Shown here one piece after another: positions 28,059-36,015 of a stretch of 64,000 nt of DNA. Positions within the stretch are counted from its first letter, which is position 1, and each line of letters starts with the position of its first letter. A model generated the notes under the pieces. It ran no database searches, was not told the DNA's origin, and worked only from the letters and a program-made list of their open reading frames with translations. This DNA is from Streptococcus sp. HMSC078D09 (GTDB lineage Bacteria; Bacillota; Bacilli; Lactobacillales; Streptococcaceae), in contig NZ_KV813663.1 of the NCBI RefSeq assembly GCF_001813675.1, positions 47,519 to 111,518 on the forward strand, given 5' to 3'. Both the position numbers and the translations under genes were made by a program.

Positions 28059-28452
28059 TTTGATAAATCCCCTGCTTGAATGTTCCTTTGTATACGACGT
28101 TGGCTTCTGTGGTTAAGGTGCCTTTGCCCTCCGGCTGGCCGTTAACAAACTGCCCTTCATAGGTCCAACCATCCTTGGACTTAAACTTACCATAGCCGCT
28201 AAAAGAGCCGTTGACGAGGTTACCTGTATAGGTATCCCCATTTTTAAAGGTGACGGTTCCCTTGCCATTCATCTTGCCACGGACCAAACTTCCGTCGTAA
28301 CGGATCGCCCCCTTATCCAAGGTCAAGACGCCCTGACCTGGAATGGCTGAAAGGAAAACCAGCAAAGCAGATAGAATAATCACGACTAATGCTGCTATTT
28401 CTAAATTTTTTCGTGTCAGATAGACCTTATAAGTCTCATAAAATTCTTTCAT
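28048..28452 (-). CDS. MORN-repeat membrane protein
   Basis: A 134-residue protein with one N-terminal membrane anchor (about residues 15-37) followed by four MORN-type repeats (GKMNGKGTVTFKNGDTYTG, then GSFSGYGKFKSKDGWTYEG, then GQPEGKGTLTTEANVVYKG). MORN repeats usually mediate lipid or protein contacts. The ATG at 28452 is preferred to an in-frame TTG at 28476. The 11-base overlap with the acyltransferase gene suggests that the two products work together, perhaps at the envelope; this is inference. Confidence 0.8.
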   Translation of the reverse strand: MKEFYETYKVYLTRKNLEIAALVVIILSALLVFLSAIPGQGVLTLDKGAIRYDGSLVRGKMNGKGTVTFKNGDTYTGNLVNGSFSGYGKFKSKDGWTYEGQFVNGQPEGKGTLTTEANVVYKGTFKQGIYQNAH

Positions 28453-28480
28453 ATTCTGTATTCTCTCACATATCAAACTC

Positions 28481-28906
28481 TTAAGAAGTTGCTAACTGAT
28501 CTAACCAAGCCTTACAGCCACTCAGGACTCTGGAATAGGTCTCTTCAAAATCACCGGTATACCACGGATCTGGCACACTTTCAGCAGCAAAAAGATGAAT
28601 CTTGTGCTCTGTCCCTGCAGGAGCCATTTGCTTTAGATCTGCTACATTATTTTCGTCCATCCCCAGGATCCAATCAAAGTTGTAAAAATCCTCTTCCTTG
28701 ATCTGTAAGGACGTCTTGGCTGGATCATACGGGACCTGGTATTGTTGAAAGATTTTCTGGGTTCCCCGATGGATAGGATTGCCATGTTCCCAGCTAGAGG
28801 TGGCCCGACTTTCAATCTCATACTGATCCGTCAAGTCCTTCATGACAAACTCCGCCATGGGGCTCCGACAAATATTTCCTAAGCAGACAAAGACGATTTT
28901 TTTCAT
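28481..28906 (-). CDS. Low-molecular-weight protein tyrosine phosphatase
   Basis: A 141-residue cytoplasmic phosphatase. The P-loop CLGNICRS (Cys8, Arg14) lies at the N-terminus and the general-acid aspartate is in VPDPWYTGD near residue 117. The start at 28906 follows AGGTGG; the longer frame lacks a ribosome site. In streptococci such enzymes reverse tyrosine phosphorylation of proteins including capsule regulators. It sits upstream of the MORN gene, 28 bases apart, so co-transcription is likely. Confidence 0.92.
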   Translation of the reverse strand: MKKIVFVCLGNICRSPMAEFVMKDLTDQYEIESRATSSWEHGNPIHRGTQKIFQQYQVPYDPAKTSLQIKEEDFYNFDWILGMDENNVADLKQMAPAGTEHKIHLFAAESVPDPWYTGDFEETYSRVLSGCKAWLDQLATS

Positions 28907-29046
28907 GATTCCACCTAACTCCTTGTTCGGACTGCCCAACCTAGCTGAGCTCTTGGCTTTCCACTATGGAAAACCAGCATACTATTACTATTATAACAAA
29001 AATGTGACAGAAAGATGACAAAGTGGCTCCATCATTTTAAAGAAAA

Positions 29047-29072
29047 ATCAGATTCCTTTTTCAAATCTGATC
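29047..29072 (-). terminator. Terminator of the nucleotidyltransferase gene
   Basis: AATCAGATT and AATCTGAT arms are followed on the - strand by TTTTTCTTT, 8 bases past the stop codon. Confidence 0.75.
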
Positions 29073-29079
29073 TGTTTCT

Positions 29080-29646
29080 CTATTTTGGAAAACGAACCTC
29101 TAATAGAGGCCATTTACTCTGCCAATTTTTCTTTTTCATCCGCTCTGTATAAACCGCTAAACGCTCTGGACTGGCTAAAAAATGCGGAGTTGGCTGAACA
29201 ATGAAGTCTTCGATATCCTTTGTCCCATAAGGGAGAAAGAGCTCTAGCTGATCCTCTTTCCTTAAGCGAACCGCAAGAGCCGTACACTGCTCGGGGTATT
29301 TAGAAACCGCGTCACAAGCACTGCGATAAGGAGCCGTCCCCGGACTATGCTGGTGCATATAGACTTGATTTTTGACTTCCCAAGCGTACTGAGGATAGGT
29401 CTTCTTTAATTCTTGCTCGATCTGGAAAGTCTCCTCATAGCTGATCGTAGGGTCATAAAAGACCAGATCCATATCGGTCGTCGCGTCAAACCCTGGTCTG
29501 CCAGAGAGCTGGTTCCAGATGAAATTTCGCACCGCACCCGCCGCTAACCAGGCATCTGCCAAGTTGAGATCTCGAATGATAGCCAAGACAGTCATCATCT
29601 CCGGATCCGCTTGGATTTGCTTTACTATCGCTTCTTCCGTCAGCAT
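29080..29646 (-). CDS. Nucleotidyltransferase-fold protein (COG3575 type)
   Basis: A 188-residue protein with the polymerase-beta-like nucleotidyltransferase pattern: AWLAAGAVRNFIWN (residues 33-46) and TTDMDLVFYD (residues 57-66), where the two aspartates would bind metal. The C-terminal part contains a conserved PTPHF segment. Members of this family are widespread but their substrate is unknown. It starts 6 bases after the ruvB stop codon and is probably co-transcribed with ruvB. Confidence 0.8.
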   Translation of the reverse strand: MLTEEAIVKQIQADPEMMTVLAIIRDLNLADAWLAAGAVRNFIWNQLSGRPGFDATTDMDLVFYDPTISYEETFQIEQELKKTYPQYAWEVKNQVYMHQHSPGTAPYRSACDAVSKYPEQCTALAVRLRKEDQLELFLPYGTKDIEDFIVQPTPHFLASPERLAVYTERMKKKNWQSKWPLLEVRFPK

Positions 29647-29652
29647 CTTCTT

Positions 29653-30651
29653 CTAATCTCCATTGTAGGGATAACCCAGGTGTTCGTAAGCCTTGCGAGT
29701 CGCCACGCGCCCTGTCCGGGTCCGCATGATAAAGCCTTTCTGAATCAAGTAAGGCTCATACATATCTTCTACAGTCTCGCGCTCTTCGGCAATATTGACC
29801 GATAGAGTCCCAAGCCCGACCGGGCCACCGCCGTACATCTCAATCATGGTGCGCAGGATCTTTTGATCGACATAGTCCAGTCCTTCATGGTCCACATCTA
29901 GCATAGAGAGGGCCTTGTCGGTAATGGTATCGTCAATCAAGCCATCGCCCATGATCTGGGCAAAATCGCGCACCCGTTTGAGCAAGCGGTTGGCAATCCG
30001 AGGAGTCCCACGACTACGAAGAGAAAGCTCTTCGGCAGCTTCGTGGGTAATCTCCATCTCAAAGATCTCGGCGGTCCGCTCGACAATCTCTGTCAGATCA
30101 TCCTGCTCATAGTATTCCATGTGTCCGGTAATCCCAAAGCGAGCGCGCAAGGGATTGGACAGCATACCAGCTCGCGTCGTTGCCCCAATCAAAGTGAAAG
30201 GAGGAAGGTCCAGATGGACACTCCGGCTGCTCTCACCAGCGCCAATCATGATGTCGATGTAAAAATCTTCCATGGCGCTGTAAAGCACTTCTTCGACTGA
30301 CATAGGCAGACGGTGGATCTCATCGATAAAGAGGACATCGCCCGGCTCTAGATCATTGAGGATGGCTACCAAGTCACCAGCCTTTTCAATGACAGGACCA
30401 GAAGTCTGCTTGAGATTGACACCCAGTTCATTGGCAATGACAAAGGCCATGGTGGTTTTCCCCAGTCCCGGAGGGCCAAAAAGAAGGACATGATCCAGCG
30501 CTTCATCCCGAAGCTTAGCCGCCTCAATAAAGATTTTCAGCTGGTCCTTGACCTTATCTTGACCAATATATTCATGTAAATATTGCGGGCGCAGCGTCCG
30601 TTCAACGGCCTCTTCATCGCCCATGATTTCATTGTCTAAAATTCTACTCAT
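29653..30651 (-). CDS. ruvB: Holliday junction branch migration ATPase RuvB
   Basis: A 332-residue AAA+ motor that, with RuvA, drives branch migration of recombination junctions. Walker A is GPPGLGKT (residues 59-66), Walker B is FIDEIHRL (about 107-114), the sensor-1 block is ATTRAG and the C-terminal winged helix contains [10 protein letters not shown]. The start [10 protein letters not shown] at 30651 matches the conserved streptococcal N-terminus; the upstream extension in frame is untranslated promoter. No ribosome site precedes the ATG, and a -10 box ends only 7 bases upstream, predicting a leaderless message. Confidence 0.96.
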   Translation of the reverse strand: MSRILDNEIMGDEEAVERTLRPQYLHEYIGQDKVKDQLKIFIEAAKLRDEALDHVLLFGPPGLGKTTMAFVIANELGVNLKQTSGPVIEKAGDLVAILNDLEPGDVLFIDEIHRLPMSVEEVLYSAMEDFYIDIMIGAGESSRSVHLDLPPFTLIGATTRAGMLSNPLRARFGITGHMEYYEQDDLTEIVERTAEIFEMEITHEAAEELSLRSRGTPRIANRLLKRVRDFAQIMGDGLIDDTITDKALSMLDVDHEGLDYVDQKILRTMIEMYGGGPVGLGTLSVNIAEERETVEDMYEPYLIQKGFIMRTRTGRVATRKAYEHLGYPYNGD

Positions 30652-30658
30652 ACAGTCT

Positions 30659-30664
30659 ATTATA
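30659..30664 (-). promoter_or_regulatory. Extended -10 promoter directly in front of ruvB
   Basis: On the - strand TGCTATAAT is an extended -10 box whose 3' end is 7 bases from the ruvB ATG, placing the start point at or within a base or two of the A of the start codon. No good -35 is present. The 350-base gap 30652-31001 holds this promoter, three hairpins and only two tiny unsupported reading frames. Confidence 0.65.
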
Positions 30665-30745
30665 GCAAAAAATGATACCTTCGGTACTATAAATAGAATG
30701 TGTTTTTTAAAGATCCTGGTTCTCACTAGCGTTCGAACTGCGTCA

Positions 30746-30781
30746 ACGTACCTAAGCTCACTAACGTTTGCTAAGGTACGT
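30746..30781. repeat. Inverted repeat next to the shared terminator
   Basis: ACGTACCT (30746-30753) and AGGTACGT (30774-30781), with AGC/GCT extending the stem, form a hairpin adjoining the terminator at 30784-30812. Confidence 0.55.
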
Positions 30782-30783
30782 AG

Positions 30784-30812
30784 AAAAAAAGCCACCGGTT
30801 TTGGTGGCTCTT
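30784..30812 (-). terminator. Terminator identical to the one at position 1
   Basis: AGCCACC and GGTGGCT arms with T7 on the - strand. The 28 bases match positions 1-28 in inverted orientation. It would end transcription from the galM side. Confidence 0.75.
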
Positions 30813-30955
30813 ATAGGGAGATTATTATGAAAAAGTTTTAGGAGTTTTATCATTCAAAGTTAGGAGGTCTTTGATGATGATATTAGTATACGATAGGAAG
30901 CTTAAAATTTCCTTATAGTTTTTCTAAAAAATTTTTTTCGAGAAAAAGAGGAGGT

Positions 30956-30986
30956 CCCAAGCAAGGATTTCACATCCTTGTTTGGG
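30956..30986 (-). terminator. Hairpin after galM
   Basis: CCCAAGCAAGGAT and ATCCTTGTTTGGG form a 13-bp stem with one wobble. The T-rich stretch on the - strand begins only after about ten bases, so termination may be partial. Confidence 0.55.
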
Positions 30987-31001
30987 TCACCCCTTTCCTC
31001 C

Positions 31002-32042
31002 TTATTTCTTAGCGATGGCATGGTAGCTAGTCTTGCTGGTGAAGACTTGACCTGCCCTCAAGATGACCTTTTCAGCTTGGCCACTGTGAATGGCGTCTGG
31101 CACTGTTTGAAATTCTAGAGCCAAGCCATTGTGCTGAACCATTGGTTGCCCTTGCAGATGAACCGTTTCGTCTACGAAATTCGCTGAATATACCACCAAG
31201 GCTGGGGCTTCTGACTTGAAGGTCAAGAAACGTCCAGATGGCTGATGGTAAAGAAAGCCAGCATTTTCATGCCCTTCTGGAAGAGCAAATGGATGGTCTA
31301 ATCCTTCTACCAGACGGATTTGCGGATCAGAGTCCTTAAAAAGATCCTCCAAGAGCATAGCTTGGTAAAGATGCTGAACAACCGGACTTTCTCTATCCAC
31401 GGTCTGAAGAGGAACACCGTCTGGATGGATAGGGTAAAGCCCTTGATGGTTGATCTGAAAGACATGGTCATTGATCGGCTGGGTGAAGTTTCCAGATAGG
31501 TTGAAATAGCTGTGGTTGGTCGGGTTGACCAAGGTGTCTTGATCTGTCTCTACCCGATAAGCAATCTCAAGTTCACCATCTTCCGTCAAACCATAGGTTA
31601 CCCAGACCTTGAGATTTCCAGGGAAACCACCGGTTCCATCTGCACGCTCTGTGTACAGGGTGATTTCCTGATCCGTTACCGACTCCACGCTAAACAAAGC
31701 GCTGTCCCAACCCGTCGGTCCACTGTGGTTGCAGTTAGCACCGTTATTGGCTTCCAAGTAATAGCTTTGACCATTAAGCTCAAAGCTGGCCCCTGCAATC
31801 CGGCCTGCTACCGGACCAATACTAGCTCCATATTTAGGGCTATTGCCCACATAGTCCTCAAAGCGATCAAAACCTAGAATAATATTCGTAAACCGATCTT
31901 CTTTATCTGGCGTCACATATTCTAAGATCGTCGCCCCATAGGTCATGACAGATAATTGGTAGCCCTTATCATTTTCGAGGCGATAAGCCCGAACCTCTTG
32001 ATTCTGCCATTCCCCAAACACGCTTTCTTGATACTGTTTCAC
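31002..32042 (-). CDS. galM: Aldose 1-epimerase (mutarotase)
   Basis: A 346-residue beta-sandwich enzyme that interconverts alpha and beta anomers of galactose, making the product of beta-galactosidase usable by galactokinase. The catalytic histidine is in NPTNHSYFNLSG (near 175) and the catalytic glutamate in GLALEFQT (near 311). The start at GTG 32042 has GAGGAGA seven bases upstream; the longer frame from 32072 is not supported. It is the last gene of the bgaC-PTS-agaS-galM island and lies 81 bases after agaS. Confidence 0.93.
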   Translation of the reverse strand: MKQYQESVFGEWQNQEVRAYRLENDKGYQLSVMTYGATILEYVTPDKEDRFTNIILGFDRFEDYVGNSPKYGASIGPVAGRIAGASFELNGQSYYLEANNGANCNHSGPTGWDSALFSVESVTDQEITLYTERADGTGGFPGNLKVWVTYGLTEDGELEIAYRVETDQDTLVNPTNHSYFNLSGNFTQPINDHVFQINHQGLYPIHPDGVPLQTVDRESPVVQHLYQAMLLEDLFKDSDPQIRLVEGLDHPFALPEGHENAGFLYHQPSGRFLTFKSEAPALVVYSANFVDETVHLQGQPMVQHNGLALEFQTVPDAIHSGQAEKVILRAGQVFTSKTSYHAIAKK

Positions 32043-32123
32043 AAACCTTCTCCTCTCACTGTTTTTCTCCATTGTATCAGTTTCACAAGAAGAAACACTC
32101 CACTTTTTATAGAAAATTAGTGG

Positions 32124-33293
32124 CTATTCTTTATGAAATGGATGAATGATCACCCCTTGAACAACCCGATTGACAGTACCAGTTGGTGATGGCGTGTCTG
32201 GGCGATTTTGCACCTTGAGCGAAGTCAAGAGAGAAATCAACTGACCGTAGATAATGTATGGGAAGGCACGGTAGATATCTAGGGAGTCTGCTGATGCTTT
32301 CACCAACACTTCCCGTACATGCTCGATCCCTGCAACTTGATCGGTCAAGAGGACAACTTGACGGGCAATCCGATCCCCTGCAACTTCTCGAACCAAGTCC
32401 AGATCATACTGACGGGTATAAGGATCAATGGCTCCAAAGACCAAGACGAGGGTCTGATCATTGATGAGGGATTTTGGACCGTGACGGAATCCGACAGGAC
32501 TCTCATACATGGTTGCGATTTTGCCTGCCGTTAATTCCAAAATCTTGAGCTGGGCTTCATGGGCTAGGCCAAAGAAAGGTCCTGCTCCCAGATAGATCAC
32601 GCGCTCAAAGTCTAGATCGACCACTTCCTTGACCGCACGGTCCTTCTCCAAGATTTGCTCAGATAGATCAACCAGCTCTGCTACTCGTTTTTCCTTGATC
32701 TCTTCCTCACTTGGATCAAAAACCAAGAGAGCTGTCAAAAGCATAGAGGTAAAGCTAGAGGTCATCGCAAAGCCGGCATCATTGGTTTCTTTAGGTTGGA
32801 GAAGCAAGAGATTGCGCTCATCTCCGTGGGCTTGCTGGGCCAGTTTTCCTTCTTCGGCACAGGTAATGGTGATCTGATAGAGCTCATCAACCAAGTCTTG
32901 AGCCAACTGCACGGTGGCGACACTTTCTGGCGAATTGCCACTCCGGGCAAAAGATACTAAAACAGTCGGAACCTCTTTTTTCAAATAGGTTTGAGGATGA
33001 GCTACGATATCCGTCGTCGCAATGGATTGAAAATTCCAGTGGCGTTCATCGTGTACTTCCTGCAAATATGGAACCAAGGTATCTCCCACATAGGCTGAGG
33101 TCCCAGCCCCTGTCAAGATGACCTTGATATAGTCATGCTCTTGCCCAATTTTTTCTAAGAAAGCTTTTATTTCCGCTTTTCTTTCTTGATACAAGCGAGC
33201 TGTTTCTTTCCAAACCGTCGGTTGTTGGTAGATTTCACGTGTTGTGATCTCTGCTCCTAGCTCCTGCAAGTCTTCTTTTGTATAGTCTAACAT
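32124..33293 (-). CDS. agaS: SIS-domain aldose/ketose isomerase, AgaS-type
   Basis: A 389-residue protein with two SIS domains (about 45-190 and 220-370), visible in ILTGAGTSAYVGD and VSFARSGNSPESVA in the first domain and IYLGAGPFFGLAHEA in the second. AgaS-type enzymes deaminate and isomerise galactosamine-6-phosphate. In this island it would process the GalNAc-derived sugar brought in by the PTS after BgaC releases galactose. The GlmS-like glutaminase domain is absent, as expected. The family is certain; the substrate is from context. Confidence 0.9.
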   Translation of the reverse strand: MLDYTKEDLQELGAEITTREIYQQPTVWKETARLYQERKAEIKAFLEKIGQEHDYIKVILTGAGTSAYVGDTLVPYLQEVHDERHWNFQSIATTDIVAHPQTYLKKEVPTVLVSFARSGNSPESVATVQLAQDLVDELYQITITCAEEGKLAQQAHGDERNLLLLQPKETNDAGFAMTSSFTSMLLTALLVFDPSEEEIKEKRVAELVDLSEQILEKDRAVKEVVDLDFERVIYLGAGPFFGLAHEAQLKILELTAGKIATMYESPVGFRHGPKSLINDQTLVLVFGAIDPYTRQYDLDLVREVAGDRIARQVVLLTDQVAGIEHVREVLVKASADSLDIYRAFPYIIYGQLISLLTSLKVQNRPDTPSPTGTVNRVVQGVIIHPFHKE

Positions 33294-33376
33294 AGAACCT
33301 GTTGTTCCTTTCTACAATCTAACGTTGATAAATGGGAAAGGAGCCTGAGATGATGCTCCCAGACTCCCATACCAAC

Positions 33377-33781
33377 CTACTCATCTTCATCATCATCAAG
33401 GTTTGACAAGAGGTCATTGACCTTGACAATACTTTCTTTTGCACGTTCAGGGTAGTCCCCTTCATTACCAGTCAGGCTACTATTGATGAACTCGATGACC
33501 ATCGGAAGATTCATCCCTGCGTATAAGTCAATCGCACGTCCTTCAAGGATCAAGCGGCTCACGGTGTTGCAAGGAGTTCCTCCCAAGAGATCGGCAAATA
33601 CAATATAGTCTTCTAGACCTTGGACTGTTGCTTCAAATTTAGCAGTAAAGTCTTCTGGTCCTTCTTCTGGTAAGAGTGCAACCGTATGGATGGATTCTTG
33701 TGGTCCCATAATCATCTCTGTGCTAGCTTTAAGCTCTTCACAGAAGCGACCATGACTGACCAATACTAACTCTTTTGCCAT
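33377..33781 (-). CDS. PTS mannose-family EIIA component
   Basis: A 134-residue cytoplasmic phosphocarrier. The phosphorylated histidine is His10 in LVLVSHGRFCEEL. It takes phosphate from HPr and passes it to the separate IIB protein. The order IIB-IIC-IID-IIA and the neighbours match the pneumococcal Gal-beta-1,3-GalNAc/galactosamine-type PTS beside bgaC (SP_0061-0064 in my memory). The C-terminus is acidic (NLDDDEDE). It starts 11 bases after the IID stop codon. Confidence 0.92.
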   Translation of the reverse strand: MAKELVLVSHGRFCEELKASTEMIMGPQESIHTVALLPEEGPEDFTAKFEATVQGLEDYIVFADLLGGTPCNTVSRLILEGRAIDLYAGMNLPMVIEFINSSLTGNEGDYPERAKESIVKVNDLLSNLDDDEDE

Positions 33782-33792
33782 ACCTTACTCCA

Positions 33793-34611
33793 TTATGCCA
33801 TTCCAAAGAAGAAGTGGCCAAATGCTGAGAATGCGATTGCTGCAAGGATGATGAGCAAGATAGCTTTTGTAGAGTTCATACCCTTACGTCCAAGCAACCA
33901 GTAGATTACACCTGTGATGATTGCTGGTACCAAACGTGGGAAGATAAGGTTGAGCATATCTTGAATTTCAATCGCTTTGTCCCCAATGTGTGGAGTCCAA
34001 GAAACTTCAACACCAATCATGCTGGCAATCAAGGCACCAACCATGAAGATACCCAGAACGGCAGCTGCGTCGATCAAAGCTGTCAAGGTACTTTGCATGT
34101 TGTTGATGAGGTTAACCCCTTCTTTATAGGCAAATTCCAACTGTTTCCAACGGAAAATGTCATAAGCAACTGCCACAGCGATCCACAAGAAGATACCGGC
34201 TGGGTTTCCTGCAATAGCCAAAGTTGCTGCGATTGAACCCATAATAGCTGGTACCAATGATCCAAAGATTGAGTCCCCAAGAGGGGCAAATGGTCCCATA
34301 AGACCTGTCTTGATCCCGTTCACCGCATCTTTTGATTTGACACCATCTTTTTCTTCCAAAGCAAGGTCAAAACCAGTGATAATAGTGTGGAAGAATGGAG
34401 AAGTATTGAAGAATTGCGTATGCAATTTCATCATTTCTTTCAATTCAGGTGTGCCGTCTCCATACATTTTCCGCAATTGTGGAAGAAGCATGTAAAGGTA
34501 ACCAGAAGCCTGCATCCGTTCGTAGTTCCAACCCAATTGGAAGGTGAAGAGGCTACGTTTGTTAATTTGTTTAAAATCTTCTTTTGTTAGTTTGTAATTA
34601 GAATTCGTCAT
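33793..34611 (-). CDS. PTS mannose-family EIID component
   Basis: A 272-residue membrane component that forms the channel with IIC. The family block RSLFTFQLGWNYERMQASGY is near the N-terminus, GPFAPLGDSIFGSLVPAI near residue 110, and the C-terminal hydrophobic helix ends the protein. The ATG at 34611 overlaps the end of the IIC gene by 14 bases, indicating coupling; an in-frame TTG two codons upstream is less likely. Confidence 0.92.
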   Translation of the reverse strand: MTNSNYKLTKEDFKQINKRSLFTFQLGWNYERMQASGYLYMLLPQLRKMYGDGTPELKEMMKLHTQFFNTSPFFHTIITGFDLALEEKDGVKSKDAVNGIKTGLMGPFAPLGDSIFGSLVPAIMGSIAATLAIAGNPAGIFLWIAVAVAYDIFRWKQLEFAYKEGVNLINNMQSTLTALIDAAAVLGIFMVGALIASMIGVEVSWTPHIGDKAIEIQDMLNLIFPRLVPAIITGVIYWLLGRKGMNSTKAILLIILAAIAFSAFGHFFFGMA

Positions 34612-35512
34612 CTTCAATTTCCCCGCTTTCTACATTGCTTGCTGGAGCAGCTACAACTGTACGTTGGCTGTTTTTGAAGTGTTGTACTGCAAGGAAGATA
34701 CCGATGATGGCAACCCCAATCATAGATACACTCTTGAAGTTGTTAACAAAAGTAATAGCTTGTTCTTTTGGAAGTTTAGCGAACACTTCAGAACCAACAA
34801 TGCTAGACACTGCAGCACCAAGGCTTTGAACATTGCTATAAAGCACTGTCAACATTGCTGTTAAGCCAAATCCAAGTGCTAAATAGTGAAGGTTACGACG
34901 AACAGGAAGGTAACGAAGCAAGATCGCAAATCCAAGACCTGGAAGCATTTGACCTGCAAGTTTCAGACCGTTTGCCAACCATTGTACATTAGCAAGACCT
35001 GTAACAACAGTTTCTACGAATTCTCCACCGAATCGAAGGGCGAAGAAGACTGGAAGGGCACGAGAGAGAGCCCAAGGAATCGCTCCAAGAAGGTAGTTGC
35101 GTTCGATGCCTTTGTAGTCAAAGCGGTTGATTGCAGCATCTACACGGTGAGCGAAGTAAGTTGTAGTCATACGACCAAGAATATCAAAGTAGGTCAACAA
35201 AGTTGCTACCGGCACAGCGATTGTAGCAATAGCAATCTCTGGATCAATCCCTTTCGCTACTGAGAAGGCAGTCGCAAGAACGGCACCAGAAGTGGCGTCA
35301 ATACGAGAAGCACCACCGAAAGTACCAACACCGAGCACTGTCAATTGAAGAGAAGCTCCGATAAATAGACCTGTCTTTAAATCCCCCATGACAAGTCCTG
35401 TAATGAAACCAGCAAAGACTGGTGATCCTGCTGATGAAACAATCGTCAACTCATCACAGATTTGATAAGCTGAGTACAAAGTAAGTAGTAAAATTTGCCA
35501 CCATTGTATCAT
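34598..35512 (-). CDS. PTS mannose-family EIIC component
   Basis: A 304-residue membrane protein with about eight hydrophobic segments, including the family block GLVMGDLKTGLFIGASLQL near residues 40-60. It binds and moves the sugar together with IID. The C-terminal tail is polar and acidic. It follows the IIB gene by 26 bases and overlaps IID at its end. Confidence 0.92.
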   Translation of the reverse strand: MIQWWQILLLTLYSAYQICDELTIVSSAGSPVFAGFITGLVMGDLKTGLFIGASLQLTVLGVGTFGGASRIDATSGAVLATAFSVAKGIDPEIAIATIAVPVATLLTYFDILGRMTTTYFAHRVDAAINRFDYKGIERNYLLGAIPWALSRALPVFFALRFGGEFVETVVTGLANVQWLANGLKLAGQMLPGLGFAILLRYLPVRRNLHYLALGFGLTAMLTVLYSNVQSLGAAVSSIVGSEVFAKLPKEQAITFVNNFKSVSMIGVAIIGIFLAVQHFKNSQRTVVAAPASNVESGEIEDDEF

Positions 35513-35538
35513 GACAATTTCCTCCTAAAAATTTTCTT

Positions 35539-36015
35539 TTACTTTAATAACTTCATAAAGTCTTCTGCAGTGTCGTTTGGCACCATCTGAGACGTAATCT
35601 TCACACCTTTTTCGTGGATCTTGTTAAAGTCTTCCACGTCCGCGTCCACCACATTGATCGAGCGGGTAATCGCGCGTGTCTCATCCGATTGAGACATATT
35701 GCCGACATTCAGCGTTTCAAGCTGAACGCCTGCTTCGATCAAACGAAGGAAACGATCAGGTTTGCGAGCTACGATAAAGAGTCGTTGGCTATCATATTTT
35801 CCAGCCAAGATATTTTCCGCAGCCTTTGCGACTGGCAAGATACTGAGCTTAACACCTGGCGGTGTCGCTAGTTTCAAGCCACTTTTTTCGATATCATTTT
35901 GAGCGACTTCATCATCGATCACCATGATACGTGAAACATTTAGTTTGGTAGTCCAAAGATTGGCTACCTGCCCGTGGATCAAACGTCCATCGATACGGCA
36001 TCCTACAATAGTCAT
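35539..36015 (-). CDS. PTS mannose-family EIIB component
   Basis: A 158-residue cytoplasmic protein that carries phosphate on His14 in RIDGRLIHGQVA and transfers it to the incoming sugar. It is a stand-alone domain, as usual for this PTS family in streptococci. The ATG overlaps the bgaC stop codon by 4 bases, so the cytoplasmic beta-galactosidase and its transporter are translationally coupled, indicating that intact disaccharide is imported and then cut inside. Confidence 0.92.
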   Translation of the reverse strand: MTIVGCRIDGRLIHGQVANLWTTKLNVSRIMVIDDEVAQNDIEKSGLKLATPPGVKLSILPVAKAAENILAGKYDSQRLFIVARKPDRFLRLIEAGVQLETLNVGNMSQSDETRAITRSINVVDADVEDFNKIHEKGVKITSQMVPNDTAEDFMKLLK

